64,000 bases of DNA from Symsagittifera roscoffensis (Eukaryota; Xenacoelomorpha; Acoela; Convolutidae): the NCBI RefSeq assembly GCF_963678635.1, contig NC_087063.1, positions 5,308,580 to 5,372,579 on the forward strand. The letters are read 5' to 3'. Of this stretch, positions 43,247 through 55,307 are shown piece after piece; position 1 is the stretch's first letter, and each line of letters opens with the position of its first letter. The notes beneath the pieces were generated by a model. That model made no database searches, was not told the origin of the DNA, and saw only the letters and a list, made by a program, of their open reading frames with translations. A program made the position numbers and the translations under genes.

Positions 43247-43393
43247 TTGTCAATGCGGGCAAGTTTGTATAACTGTTTCTAAATACATATATGCCTCAAT
43301 GCGGGTTTTGTCAATGCGGGTAAGTTTGTATAACTGATTCTAAATACATATATGTGATTTATTACCTTACGTGCCACGATTTATTACCTCACG
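43247..43393. repeat. two local direct repeats
   Basis: TTTTGTCAATGCGGG-AAGTTTGTATAACTG-TTCTAAATACATATATG occurs twice, 60 bp apart. It is followed by a 22-bp repeat (GATTTATTACCTTACGTGCC, 43357 and 43379). CAATGCGGG recurs once more at 44727. Confidence 0.85.
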
Positions 43394-43599
43394 TGCAAGT
43401 TCCTAATGTCACTTTGTTTCTAGCCAAAGTCACAAATACTGTCTCAATATTTCAATTCGTAAACAGATTTTCAAACAGGTCAAAAGTAACTTATGAATCC
43501 AGAAAGACTACAATTGTAGACGATTATAAACTCGGTGACTCTCTGAAGAGGAAACAAGTTTAGTTTTCATTGTCTAAATCTAAATTTACAGTTACTTGA

Positions 43600-43980
43600 A
43601 TTGAAAAGCGTACCACTTATTCTCTTGTCAAGTAAACGGCAAAAAGGAATTTTGCTTTTAGCATCTTTCACTTTTTAAAAGCTGGCGCCATCTCTAATTG
43701 CCTCTCGGGCTAAGAACTTTGGAGCGTTTGGTTTCCTGTTTTCTTCTTGTCTATCATAACATTTGACTGAAATGTCTCAAATAGCATTAAGTTCATAATT
43801 GTCTTAACTGGGTACAAAAATGGGGTTTTGATTAAGTGTTTTTCATATTGTAAGAAAAACCTTAAAAAGCAAGGTCAACATAGATAGCGACCAGAGTACA
43901 GAAAAGTTTCAAAATGAACAATCTTTTTTGGCATAGTTAGATGAAAAAAAGATCTTGATGGTTTAAAAAAGTCGGCTTTC
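43600..43980 (+). repeat. W1 repeat, diverged partner of 3037-3376
   Basis: Collinear with the reverse complement of 3037-3376 over its whole length. In the other copy the right edge touches an H1 palindrome; here it ends in unrelated sequence, suggesting GGTTTAAAAAAGTCGGC is near the true edge of W1. Confidence 0.65.
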
Positions 43981-44469
43981 CACTATCCTAATTCATAGGT
44001 ACCTTAAATCATAAAATATCTGATATATTTAAAAAAAATGTTTAAACAAATCTTTCGCTATTTTGAGGGAAGGGGATTAACAGAAAACATCTAGAAAACG
44101 AATAAAAAAATCTAAAAGCAACAATTGACTGATTGCCTGAAAATTACAACTAAAATCAAGTCAAAGTTATGACAGGCAACGTCAGTTAACCTTAACCGAG
44201 TCTAGGAGGCGGACTGAAAAAAGTGAAAGTTTGCGGAGGCTAGGTTCAAAAGTTCAAGTAACGAAAAACTTTGTTCCTAATAGTTGTTAGGCTTTTAAAT
44301 ACCATTGCTAAACTATTTCTATTTTTTCGCAAAATGAACTCAGTTTTCAGGTAACTTTCAGCGTTTTTCTGGCCATTTGAAGCTATTTTATTAATTTTTT
44401 TAAAGTAACGACGCTTACAAAAGAAACTCATTCGAAATAGTGAGAAAAAAATCCGGTATTTTCCTATGT

Positions 44470-44712
44470 TGCAGTACTGATACAATCTTTTTTACTCTAA
44501 AAGCGTTTTGGAGCAAGAAGAATACAACAGTACTGCAAACTTGGAATACAACAGTACTGCAGAGCAAAAACAGAATGAGAAATATCAACAGCACTGTATC
44601 AGTACTGCTCCAGTTCTTTAACAGAACTGCAGAGTCCTTAAAACTGATTTTACTCTGATACAGTTTTTTGAACTTATTGTAAATCCCGTTGTACTGAAAC
44701 AGTATTGAATAT
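44470..44712. repeat. CAGTACTG motif cluster
   Basis: CAGTACTG or one-base variants (CAGCACTG, CAGAACTG, CAGTATTG) occur about nine times, with a direct pair ATACAACAGTACTGCA at 44522 and 44546. Related by the ATACAACAGT core to 47183-47540. Confidence 0.6.
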
Positions 44713-44773
44713 TATGCTAGCCGACCAATGCGGGCTGCCACAAATCCATATACAAATGTGGCGATTAAAAAAA

Positions 44774-45550
44774 CAAGACTACTCCTATCAGGGCGAAACC
44801 CTGATTGTTCCGCTGCCTTTTAAGGTCTATGGAGCAGTAATAACATGAAAAAAAAAACAAAATTTAATTAAAAAAGTGATTATTTTTTAATTTGATATTT
44901 TTGTGAAATCATCCCTCCACACGCCAATAAAGCACAAAATGATAGATTTCTCTCCAAGTGACAAATCATTTTTTGCTGTATCTTCACATAGCTGGTAAAT
45001 AACAAAAATCAACGATTGTTTATTGAAATAAAAAATGATAAAAATTGAAATCAAAATTAGTTATAATAAATTTAAATGTGGGACTTTTTGCCAAGATGTT
45101 TTTATAACGGTAATACTCATATTATCATGTTTAAGTGTTTTAAGCTTATTCTGAGGTCACACTAATGAAAAGTTTCTTTTCAAAATTTTTTAAAAGAATT
45201 TTAAAAAAAAGTTAACAAATGATACCAACTGAAAAGCACACAAAACGAAATGAAGCGATGACGTTTGTTGAAAGATAATGGATCAGAAGCCATGAAAATG
45301 TATTATAGTTTATTGAATTTTGAGAAAAAAAATTCAAAAAAGGCAATCTTTAAACTTTCATATTTTTCTCACAATTGATCACAGGTGAAACATCTTTATT
45401 TAAATTTAATCTCAAGACAACAATACCCTTTGAATGCTATAAAAAAATTTCGTCAAAAATGGCCAGTTAAAAAGGCAAAATTTGTCTGAAGAAAAAAATC
45501 ACCGCGAGCAAAAATATTCTGTTTTTTTTTTCGTTACGAAAGTCGGAACA
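44774..45550 (-). mobile_element. H1 element whose centre is replaced by 365 bp of other sequence
   Basis: 3' part 44774-44970 (hairpin CAGGGCGAAACCCTG, CCACACGCC) and 5' part 45340-45550 (GGCAATCTTTAAAC ... GTTACGAAAGTCGGAACA) are in proper order. The usual central palindrome is missing; 44975-45338 is AT-rich sequence unlike H1. No inverted repeats or duplication mark an insertion. Confidence 0.7.
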
Positions 45551-45830
45551 ATAAGGTAAGAGCGTGCTGCTATACCAGTAGTTCTTTTACGAATAGTGTC
45601 AGGAGGCGAATCAATAAAGCTCAAAACTGATTCCAAACTAAGATGTGCCAACCTTATAAGCCAAAACAATCTGTTTGCGAGCAAAAATTCAAAAGTAGTT
45701 TGTTTAATCTTTACAGTGCGTGTGGAAGAACCGTCTCTTCTGGCTTATTTTTGCACCGATCAGTAACCTCAGATTCGGTAGCCGCGATAAATATCCAAAT
45801 GACCACAAAATATGCTCAACGATGGTGATT
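45551..45830. other. possible exon remnant, strand undecided
   Basis: On the minus strand 45684-45553 reads SLESVLSFIDSPPDTIRKRT in an open frame that runs straight into the H1 end. On the plus strand AATCTTTACAG (ending 45716) is a good acceptor before a frame open to 45826 and another open to about 45850. Composition is less AT-rich than neighbours. Which strand, if any, was coding cannot be decided. Confidence 0.25.
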
Positions 45831-47182
45831 TTTCCAGCTAAGATTGGTTGAACTTCTTTTGGTTGAAAAATATCTATTTTAAAGTTTTATCTCTTCCTCT
45901 AACCACTTTAACAAAACCCTTTTTTAATGTATTTTAACCTCTTTCTTCAATTTAAATCCGATAAAAAAGCTGGTTACAAGTTGTATCATTGAAAAACTCC
46001 ACAGCGAAAAGCTTAACAGCTACAAAATGATACATCATGACTAGGTAAAAAGTTTTACTTTTTAAAATTGTGCTTTTGTAAGAAAAAAACGCAAACAATT
46101 TTGTCCAAGTCGGTTAATTGAAAAAACAATCTAAAAAAAACATATTTATAAAAAATTAGAAACTAATTTCAAAATTATTTGAAATATTGTTTTTCACGTT
46201 TTTTTTCTTCAAATTTATACAAACCAGCTATTATTTTAATCGAGAGGAAAGACTAAAGTAATGGAAAACAGAAAAGGTGTTTTTTTTCAGCTAAAACAAC
46301 GGGTTAAATTGAACATCTTAGCTTTAAGACGAGAGCTCAACCTCTCAGTATTTTTTTTGCCTGGTCTAGCCTATAATAATGAGGCCAGTTTTTCTCGACA
46401 TAGTGATGAATTTTTCATCTTTTTCCATATCTGTATAATCACTTATAGGGTTTCAAAATGACAACACTCTTCACTGTAGGTTCGCTTGTAAAAACCGGCT
46501 GAAAAATTTAAAAAAACGGCCATAATTGTAAATTTTTTCCTTTTTACAGAGTGGTCAGAGCAAAAACAGTTTACAAATGAAAATTTTGTCCAAATCTTAT
46601 TCCAGTTGACACTGCCTAATTACAATTACCTATATTTGTGTAGCTTACATCTAGCTAATACAATTGTTAAGACTAACCATAATTCAAGACAAGTTTTTCT
46701 ATGAAAAAAACTAGGCGTGAGAAGAACCTTAAGGTTTTGACCTAAGGTAAATATGTTTTTGAAATACCATCGCTGAAATTTTTTCAAGTGGCAGATTTTT
46801 TGGCTCATGTTTGAATAGGAGGCTATTGAACTCGTTATTGAGATAAGAGCCCGGAAATACTGATTTTAAGGTTAAAAGCTGTGTAAAAATTGATTTTATA
46901 GTAACTTATCTTGACAGGTTGGGTAAAAAAAGCCAATTGAATTGAAATAGCCCTCTGGGTAACTTTTTTCAAAAACGCTATAAACTTTTTTTTTTTAAAA
47001 AACTATTTTTTTCTATTGCATGTTTAAAAATGCCTTGATCAATTTCCGTTAATTTAAAGATTCAAACTTTAAAACTTATGAAAAATTTATTTTAAAATAA
47101 TTGGTTTTTCAATATATAAAAAGTTTGGACCAAAAATTTGGTTTTCGATCGCTAACTATTACCTCAAAAATTGAAGGGGGCG
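45831..47182. other. no gene seen
   Basis: AT-rich sequence; frames 46261-46461 and 46626-46808 lack support. Confidence 0.5.
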
Positions 47183-47540
47183 TTCAACAGTGCCGAAATA
47201 CAACAGTGCCGAAAAAGGCGGGAAATTTTCAGAATAATTTACACGCCTTTTCTAAAGAGCGGGAAAATACCGACGCTAATTATCAAAGAGAACCACTCCA
47301 ATTTTGGCGCCAAAATGTCTGCAACAGCAAATTAAACATTATTTTGGCGCCAAATCGTCTAAATTGCAAATTTTCTCTCACAAAATCTTTAAGTGTCACT
47401 TAAGATTGTAAGCGATCGCCGTTCAATTTTTGATTGCCGCACTTAATATGTTGAAATTTGTTCAAACTTTCGACACTGTTGAACAAAGTTTTCATTTTTG
47501 GCACTGTTGAACAAAGTTTTCATTTTTGGCACTGTTGTAC
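47183..47540. repeat. CAGTGCC-ended repeat enclosing E2F-like sites
   Basis: The left side has TTCAACAGTGCCGAAA and a second CAACAGTGCCGAAAA. The right side has the inverse three times as 28-bp units (CACTGTTGAACAAAGTTTTC). Between them lie GGCGGGAAA (47217), GAGCGGGAAAA (47257), TTTTGGCGCCAAAA (47302) and TTTTGGCGCCAAA (47342), all matching the E2F/DP core TTTSGCGC or its inverse. A frame of 100 residues runs 47101-47403 across part of it but is not conserved at related loci. Confidence 0.6.
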
Positions 47541-47593
47541 TGCCCCAAACTGAATAACTACCCTTCAATGTTTGAAGAAAAAGAAAAGATAAA

Positions 47594-48108
47594 CAAGACT
47601 GCTCGTATCAGGGCGAAGCCCTGAATTTCCTGACTGCCTTTTAAGGTTTATGGAGCAGTAATAACTTAAATATCATTAACAAATTAAACGTAAAAAAAAT
47701 GAAAAATTTTTTTTCTAAAATTTGAAATTTTTTCCATGAAAATCACCCCCCCCCCACACGCCATTTAAACTACAAAAGAATAAATTTCGGTCCTTGTAAC
47801 AAATCAATTACGGCAAATAAGCTTCTTTCAACCAATTTGGAACTATTTCTAAGACGGATTAAATCTCCGCTTACGCGTTAATCGTCCCAAATTAGCCAAA
47901 ATGGTAATTTTTAAACCCTCATAACTTTACGAAAAATGATCACAGGTGAAATATCTTTTCAAATTTGAGCTCATGACAACAATACCTTTTGAATGATATA
48001 AAAAAATTCCGTCAAAAATGGCTAGTTAAAAAGTCGAAATTTGTCTGAAGAAAAAAAACCCACCCCGAGCACAAATATTCCGTTACTTTCGTATCGAAAG
48101 TCGGAACA
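47594..48108 (-). mobile_element. H1 element, first of a close pair
   Basis: Intact hairpins at both ends (CAGGGCGAAGCCCTG; ACTTTCGTATCGAAAGT). It lacks the GCGCG palindrome: ACGCGTTAATCGTCCC joins directly. Confidence 0.9.
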
Positions 48109-48135
48109 AAAATGGACACTGCGATGAAGTACCAA

Positions 48136-48440
48136 CAAGACTTCTCGTATCAGGGCGAAGCCCTGACTTTTCCGACTACTTTTTAAGGTTTATTGAGCAG
48201 TAATAATACATAAAAGAATGAAATAAAATAAAATGAATTTTTTTTTTCCAAAATTTGAAAATTTGTTTTATGGAAATCATCACCCCACACGCCATATAAA
48301 GTAAAAAAAAAGATAGACTTCGTTCCTTGTAACAAATCAATTATGGCAAATAAGCTTCGATTAACCAATTTGGAATGATTGATAAAAAAAACCACCCCGA
48401 GCACAATTATTCCGTTACTTTCGTATCGAAAGTCGGAACA
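48136..48440 (-). mobile_element. H1 element with 250-bp internal deletion
   Basis: Starts CAAGACTTCTCG. After TTAACCAATTTGGAATGATT it jumps to AAAACCACCCCGAGC. Ends are intact; 27 bp separate it from the preceding copy in the same direction. Confidence 0.85.
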
Positions 48441-50429
48441 AAAATAGAGGATTTTCTACCTTTTTTTAAATTATTCAGTTTGATCATTGTTTAAGTTACT
48501 TTCAACTCAAAATCTAAAAAGTATTTCATTGCACATCATTGTGTTAAAGTAATTTCTAAGATGCGAATAATATCATCATCTCAAGTGTAAAGTAAATTAG
48601 CTACACTTGATTATTGCATAATTAGTACGAAATTGGCTTCTATACCTCTCGAATAAGTTTCCTAAGAATCGCAAAGCAAATCCAATTAACCAAAACCTTA
48701 TATCAGAAGAGTTTCTATTGAAATCGACCTAATAGCATGCGTACCGCTTCACATGCGGCTATGACTCACCTAGCAATAGTACTCTAGCTCTTCGGCTAGC
48801 TCAGCGATGATGTCATTTTTTAACTAAAAAATGAGCTAAAAAGCTAGTTATTTGTTGGGGCGAGCGTGTTCGGCTACAACTGAAAATTAAAAAGATAAAT
48901 TTCTGGAAAAAAAACTAGCGCTGATACTTCCAAAGTGAAGAAAATAACCGTACTGGAGTTCCATGGATAAAAACCGATTAAAAGCATATTTTTTTCAGTG
49001 CCTATAAAAGTGAAGAAATAAAATCAATTATAATCACTTAAAAATGGATTGTAAAGCAATAAGGTATATTGCAAATTAATTGGAATCGATTATTTTCCAT
49101 TTTTATACATAAAGAAAATGAAACTCTCATATCATTGATAATTTTCCAAACTTTTGATTCCAATGCTAGTTAAAGTAATCCGAAAATTGCATCTGTTAAA
49201 AGTTTAATATTAACATTTTTAACGTAAGTGAAACAAAATCAGTGTATTAACATAACATCAAGATTTGTGCCCTTTGAAAACTTTTTTTTAGTAAGAACAC
49301 TTTTACTAGTTTTCAATCCTCGACTTAGTAAGTGGGTTCGGTGAGTATCTTAAATGAATCTTAGAGAGACCGACTTATCAAATGCAGTTAAAATCTTTTC
49401 ATCATATCAATTATCTTATACAATGCCGTCTGCCCAATTTATTTTTAAAAATATTGCGATCAGCTCAATATGCGGTTACTTACTAAAATATTAATTATTA
49501 GACTCAATTTCATTTTTAGCAGTTTTTTAAAAATGTTCCGAATAACAAAATTTCAAGTTTGCAGTCAGTTCAGTAATCACAAAAAAAAAGATTTTGTCAG
49601 TGTTTTCCCAAACACCTAAAAACCATGAATTGGAAAAAAACGATAAGGGTTAAAATCGTGCATTCGAACGAATAATTTTTTGCAGTACTTCTTCTGAAAA
49701 TTTTCAGTTCCCACAAAAGTTTGTGAGTAATTGTGACAACGTGAGTTTTCCACTTAAGTGCAAAGCTCAAGTTAAGTTAGGCTAGAAAATGTAAACTGAA
49801 AATATTTTTTCGATTTCGTCTCAATTTTCTATAAAAATACGTTAGGCTGTTGAGTGTAGTAGCCCATTTAAAAGAAAAAAGTTTCAAAGGCTGAACAAGC
49901 CCAAAACTAGAGCAAACAAAATCTGATTGTTCAATGCGAAATTAACAGAATCTATAACAGTTCACATCTTCAAGTTCATTCTCAAATAGATGTTTTTCGA
50001 AAAGAAAGCAGCATGCAAAAAATTATTATTTTTGCCTATAACATTTGTTCGGGCTGAATTTTTGAAACCAAAAAATAACAAAATTCACTAAGAGCTTCTG
50101 TGCCAAAGCAAACTTGAAATTTTAATGTTTTTATTACTGTAAATTACAGTTTAATTTGGCAAAAAAAATCAGGCCATGAATTTTGACTATCGAACTTTTG
50201 GCTAAAACTTTTCTAGCCATATACAAAAGTTTGTGGTTTTTATAGTTCTGAGTGATCTATGAAATATTCTCTCATGCAGTTATAACTAAACAGTCGAATG
50301 TGTGGGAGGTTTTTTCCCTTGAATTAAAGGGGTTTCTTAGAAAATCTCTTGTTATTGTGTTTTCGGACAAAACGCAAAAACATTTAGGAACACTTGAAAA
50401 GTAATAATTTTTTGATTTATGGAAAAGTA
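48441..50429. other. no gene; one S1 fragment
   Basis: S1-like sequence at about 48955-49110 (AAACCGATTAAAAGC, AAATCAATTATAATCACTTA, ATTGGAATCGATTATTTTCC, AATGAAACTC). The remainder is AT-rich without coding signal. Confidence 0.5.
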
Positions 50430-50588
50430 CTTGTCATATGACTTTCATTTATGAAAAGATGCTTATCGTGGAGTTTTCTTACACTTACACTCGTAGTATT
50501 TTGTACTTATAGAAATATATGGAATTGTATGATAAGCATTTTTCTTATTTGCTGAAATTGTATGAGAAGTATTTTTGGTCAACCCGGG
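50430..50588. mobile_element. P1 element right-end fragment
   Basis: AAGATGCTTATCG ... GAATTGTATGATAAGCATTT ... GGTCAACCCGGG matches the inverted end and subrepeats of 7322-8302. Confidence 0.6.
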
Positions 50589-53485
50589 TATATTAGATTA
50601 GGCATGGAATGTATACCCAACAAAAAAGCAACGATTACATAAGCTTGTTAAATTTGAACTCTACTTGAACTCTACTCAGTTTTTGTATCGTGGAATAAAC
50701 TTAAAGTTTTTTTTGTTGAAGAAAAAGATTTTTCATGCTTGCTGCTCATCCGACTCATCATGAGTCTGGGGAAAAATAATTTTTGCTGCAATTTTATGGT
50801 AATTATTCATGATAATTTATATTTTTTTTTGAGATATCTTGAAAAAAAAACTTAGTGGAAATATAAAACTAAATGATAAGGCTGATTGTAATTATAATAG
50901 AAAATGGTGCCAAAAATGCTTACACAGTTATACCAGCAACGTTTTTGTTCAATTTTTCCAAATACAATCAATTAATACAACCGAAAAACTTAGTAAAAAT
51001 ACAAAAAAAACTCAAATTGTTTGATATAAAACCTAAGCATAAATTTTCTTCGCCTTCTTCAAAACTTTGGAACAATAGTCTTCAGTGAGCGTACACCACG
51101 CGGTGTACTTCGAACATGTAAGGTGTTCTACTGAAATTCAGTGCCTTCAAATCAAAATATAGGGCACAACGGCAATTCGTTGAAGCGAAAGTTGATCGCA
51201 AGCGACAGTTCGCCGCTTTTATAAAATACCACACTTGATTGCAAGGTTACTTAATTAACTTTTTTCGCCTAATAGTTCTGCGAAACATTCCATATTGAGT
51301 CCCACGCCAGCTATAGCATCGCCGTTCGGTTGCTGTACATTGCTAAATGGCTTCATTTTACACTGTTTACACTTTTAAAATAAAAAATGCGCTGCAACAA
51401 ATTATCGCTTTTTCAAATTCTACATATTTTCACCTGACCAATTGCCGCTTGCAACGAATTGTTCCCTCACTAAGTTATAGTTATCTCGATCTTTTTTGTA
51501 AATAATCGATATGATTATTTGACAACTACTGCTTGTATGCTCAAAATTGATCAATTGTAGCTTGATGAATTACTAACTATTCTGTGCAATCTAAGACTAT
51601 ACATTTTGGTCACATAGGCTTCTTTGTCGTTCTAAATTTATCGAAATAATAATTATAGTGATTTTCAAATCAACTAAAACACGAATAGATGTAAATTTTT
51701 TGGATGACTTTTTTGATTGAATAAACTTTTATGATAGGATTAGACATTGACCTCAAGAAAACCCTGCGCACATTATTTTTGATAGATTTTTGGAGTATTT
51801 AAATTTGGAATAAAAGTATTTTTTTCTCACTTTTTTTTATTTTTTCTAGAATGATAAAACTTTGGTTTTTCCATAAAAAGTTGGTAAAACATTGGGTACG
51901 CGTATAGTCAAGGTAACGTATTTTTAAGAGAATAACCTAAATGCAGTTACGTTCTTCAACCTTTCGAACCCACAATATCTTGTTGAAGCATTTTTATACC
52001 CCCCCCCCCCCGCGACCCTCATGGTTGAGCATGAGAATCATGTTTTGTCATGTTTTATTGTTCAAAAGCTACTTATTATAACACTCGAAAAAAGTGAATG
52101 AAACTTTTATTTTACAAGTAAAATTACGCAGGTGGTTGGAAAATGAAACGAGCCCTAAAGTGGCATTTTAGGTTGTTTAACAAACTGCATTTGGTATACA
52201 ATTTGTTGCCCAAGTATAGTTTTAACATTGACATCAAACCCACACTAATTTATTAATAATCGGGAAATGAAGTTTTGTGGAAACTAGAAATTGTACAAGA
52301 AAATATGTTTGTGATTTTGCGCGCCTCGTCGAAAACGATAAGCCCTAAAAGTTCTCCTAAATTGCATTGCTATTTTAGGAACAACCAAGGTAATTTAATT
52401 TCATCAAAAAGCCCCAAGATTGAAAAGGTGAAGAAATTTTCACAGTTTATTTAGTTCACTTAAGCTTTTTTGTTTGCAGCCATGCTGTGGGGGATATCTT
52501 GACTTGGTTATCTTTTGTGAAAGCTGAAAATTGAAAGTGAGCAGGGAATTAAAAGTGAGACGCTTAAATTAAAAATTAAAAGATAACAACGTCTTCAGCA
52601 TAAAAGAATATGATGAAAAAAAATGACAGCTGAAATTAAAACTGTGCACACAGCATACAACGACTTTCGAAATTGAATGCCGGTCTGTCGGAAAAAATTT
52701 CTGTACCAAATAAACCGCATAGTTCAAAGTAAGTCATTGGAGGTTATAGATGTTTTGAAGAAAAAAAAGATTATTCTGATTTCAAAATAAAGCCTTGATT
52801 CTTCAGTTTTAGAAGCAGCACAAAAAGCTGTTTTCAGATTTCTTTCAAGTTTTAGAGAATAAAATGAATTAAAAAAATGTTTTTTTGTAACCTTAAGAAA
52901 GAAACAACTTTTTGAGAAAAGTCTAGGAGGTCCAATCATTCCACAAAAAAACGATGATCAGCTTCCTAACGGAGTAACCGGAGCTACCTTGAGTAGTAAC
53001 CTTCCTCAAACACGCACTCGGGTTGTTTTTGGCCACGTGGCACCTGTTTTAGTTCTAACTCGGGTCCCAAAATTAATAAAACATTCACTAAAAATTTAAA
53101 GCCTAACTCAACTCAAAGTATGAACATTTCAAAATGAATAGTGTTTTTACAAGTAAAATTTTCTGTTTTTAGATAAAATAATTTTTATAAACGTTTGTGA
53201 AGATTTTGTTTCTTCTTCAAACTATTTTTTTGACTGCACATAAAAAGTACCAATGTTTTAAGATCCAATTCAAATCAAGTTTTGGCCCTGCGATCAGTTT
53301 TTGTAGAGATAGGGGGTCTTAAAACTTGAATAGTCAGCCACATTGGTGGACTACCCTACATGCTTGCTTCTGAGCAAAATATCTGAGTTGCTTATTGCCT
53401 ATGCGCGAAATATAGCCAGCGTAGATTATTTGTTTGCGTATGAGTTAAATAACATTATGGGGCTTATACCATTAAGATTATATTT
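50589..53485. other. no gene seen
   Basis: A C12 run lies at about 51999. A slightly less AT-rich patch at 51085-51230 (GTACACCACGCGGTGTAC palindrome at 51090) holds no long frame. Frames at 50839-51088 and 52724-52939 are Lys/Asn- or Phe/Lys-rich and judged random. Confidence 0.5.
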
Positions 53486-53560
53486 GAAAAAGACTGCTCG
53501 TATCAAGGCTAAGCCCTTAATGCTCCAACTGCCATTTAATTGGTCTCGAGTAGTTTTTAT
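53486..53560 (-). mobile_element. H1 3'-end fragment
   Basis: AAGACTGCTCGTATCAAGGC, degraded hairpin, then CTCCAACTGCC; homology ends within 70 bp. Confidence 0.6.
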
Positions 53561-53654
53561 TAAAGTAGGTATTGGCAAAACTATGAATTTGACGCTGATC
53601 GTGATAAAAATGAAATGTTAACAATTTGAGTACAATAAGTGCATGGACTAGATA

Positions 53655-54195
53655 AAATCAAAAAGCCTGCTCGTCTATATCAAGGCGAAGCCCAGAAAGT
53701 TCCGACTGTTTTTTAAGGTCACAGAATTTTTGTTGTTGTTGAGTATTTAGTGAAAAATTTTTTAAAAAAATCGACAAAAGATTAGCAAATTTCAAACCCC
53801 CAAAACTTTAGGAAAAAAGATCACAGAAGAAAGTATATTTTTTTAAACTTGAGCTCAGTTCAACATTTTTTTTAAGATGAGAAAGAAAATTTCGTCAAAA
53901 ACGCTTAATTAAATAGTCGAAAATTGACTGGACAAAAAACTCACCAGAATCATTATTATTCCGCACTATCTTCAAAATTTGGAAATATTAGCTGCCTAAT
54001 TTCAATTTGGAATGATTTTAATGCGGGACTAATCGCCACGTGTAAATTATAAAACGAGCACTTTAGACAAACTCGATTCAGATCAAGAGATGGATCCACG
54101 ATGGACCCAAGGGAGTTTTGAAAAACTGGTCTGAATAAAAAAACCATCCCAAGCATATATTTTGCTCATTTTTCCTCAAAATCGGAATAATAATT
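53655..54195 (-). repeat. two diverged H1 copies in tandem
   Basis: 53655-53980 runs from GCCTGCTCGTCTATATCAAG to a worn 5' end and lacks the centre. 53986-54195 is an older copy keeping CAATTTGGAATGATTTTAAT, CCATCCCAAGCATATATTTT and CAAAATCGGAATAA. Confidence 0.6.
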
Positions 54196-54443
54196 GATTC
54201 ACAGCGCACGAAAGTTATCAACTACGTAACATCGACATCTACGAGCACGGATAACGATTTAACCGAGAACGAGTTGACTGTGTATAATATAAGGCGGCCG
54301 GTTGATTATCAGGGAGAGGAAAAAAGATCAAAATTTTTTTTTCTACATTTCGAGACCAAACTGTGTCTTTTATGTAAGTAGATTCCGCAATTTTGTTCAT
54401 CTTTTGTTCATTCGTTTTCTTTGATCTTTCCGACAAAATTTTA

Positions 54444-54587
54444 ATGGACTTGTCTCGGGATTCTAGAGACCTAGAAACACCAAAACGTGCGCGTATCCAG
54501 TACACAGATTGGACTCGTAATGAACTTTTTCTTACTTTTTCGCTCTTGAATAAAAAAAGGAAGCAAAAATTTATAATTTTGCCTTAA
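54444..54587 (+). CDS. hypothetical 47-residue frame, possible first exon
   Basis: ATG at 54444 to TAA at 54585. It begins MDLSRDSRDLETPKRARIQY and continues TDWTRNELFLTF, charged and unlike random AT-rich frames. It could be a start exon of a DNA-binding or transposon protein (KRAR basic cluster), but no motif is complete. The overlapping minus-strand frame 54239-54505 is a rival. Confidence 0.2.
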   Translation: MDLSRDSRDLETPKRARIQYTDWTRNELFLTFSLLNKKRKQKFIILP

Positions 54588-54988
54588 CGTGCCCTGAAAA
54601 ACAGTAACAAATTTTTAAAAATTAACCATAATTGGAGTGTGTGATGAAAAAAATCTGTCAATTTTGTTCAAGCTCGGACCAGTAAAATCGAAAAAAAAAT
54701 TCAGTGTTTTGGAGCATAAACTGCGTGACTGTCAGAAATTAGAAACTAAAAATTTACAAAAGTGTTGGTTTTTGTGTTTACAAGACCAAAATTGAAGCTT
54801 TCTGCATCTACTTTTAAATTTTTTTGCAATCACAAAAACTTGTAACAACTTTTTTGGTTCCAAAATTTTTTTTTCCGCTCTCATTGATTATCATGAGTGT
54901 CGTTTAGCATGCGGCAATAAACTTTCGTGCAATAAGCCGATATAGCACAGTGACGACTACTACTCATACATCCAGGCATGACATGTAA

Positions 54989-55207
54989 GGACCTGATCTG
55001 AACGCTGATCGTAATAATCTGGCATATAGCCTTCCATCAATTACCGAAGATTACAAAAGGGAAACGAAAAACTATACCGTGCGGGTGAACTACATTGGCG
55101 ACATCATTCAGCTATTTCGAGTTGCCAGGAAGCAATCAAGTGAGGCGATAGTTCTGTCTGTCACTATCAAAATCTGTAAAAAGCGTATTTTATATAGCTC
55201 CTTCTGA
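54989..55207 (+). pseudogene. Argonaute-like fragment (N-terminal/L1 region)
   Basis: An open frame without ATG, 72 codons, between TAA 54986 and TGA 55205. The segment PDLNADRNNLAYSLP followed by TKNYTVRVNYIGDIIQLFRV has the spacing and hydrophobic pattern of the stretch joining N and PAZ domains in Argonautes (an 'NLY..LP' element, then a basic-aromatic strand of the KxFxVxIxxV type). A strong donor-like GTGAGG at 55140 would end an exon after VARKQS. The acceptor (TGTAAG at 54989) is poor, and no PAZ or PIWI domain follows in the window, so a remnant is more likely than a working gene. The assignment is by memory of the family pattern. Confidence 0.3.
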
Positions 55208-55307
55208 AAAGTCATCAAAAAAGTTCTGTTCTCGTAAGACTGTCAGAGCATTCTATCAAAAGAGAGAGGCTCCTTTCATAGTCTTGCAGAGCTAGAAGAT
55301 TCTTAAG

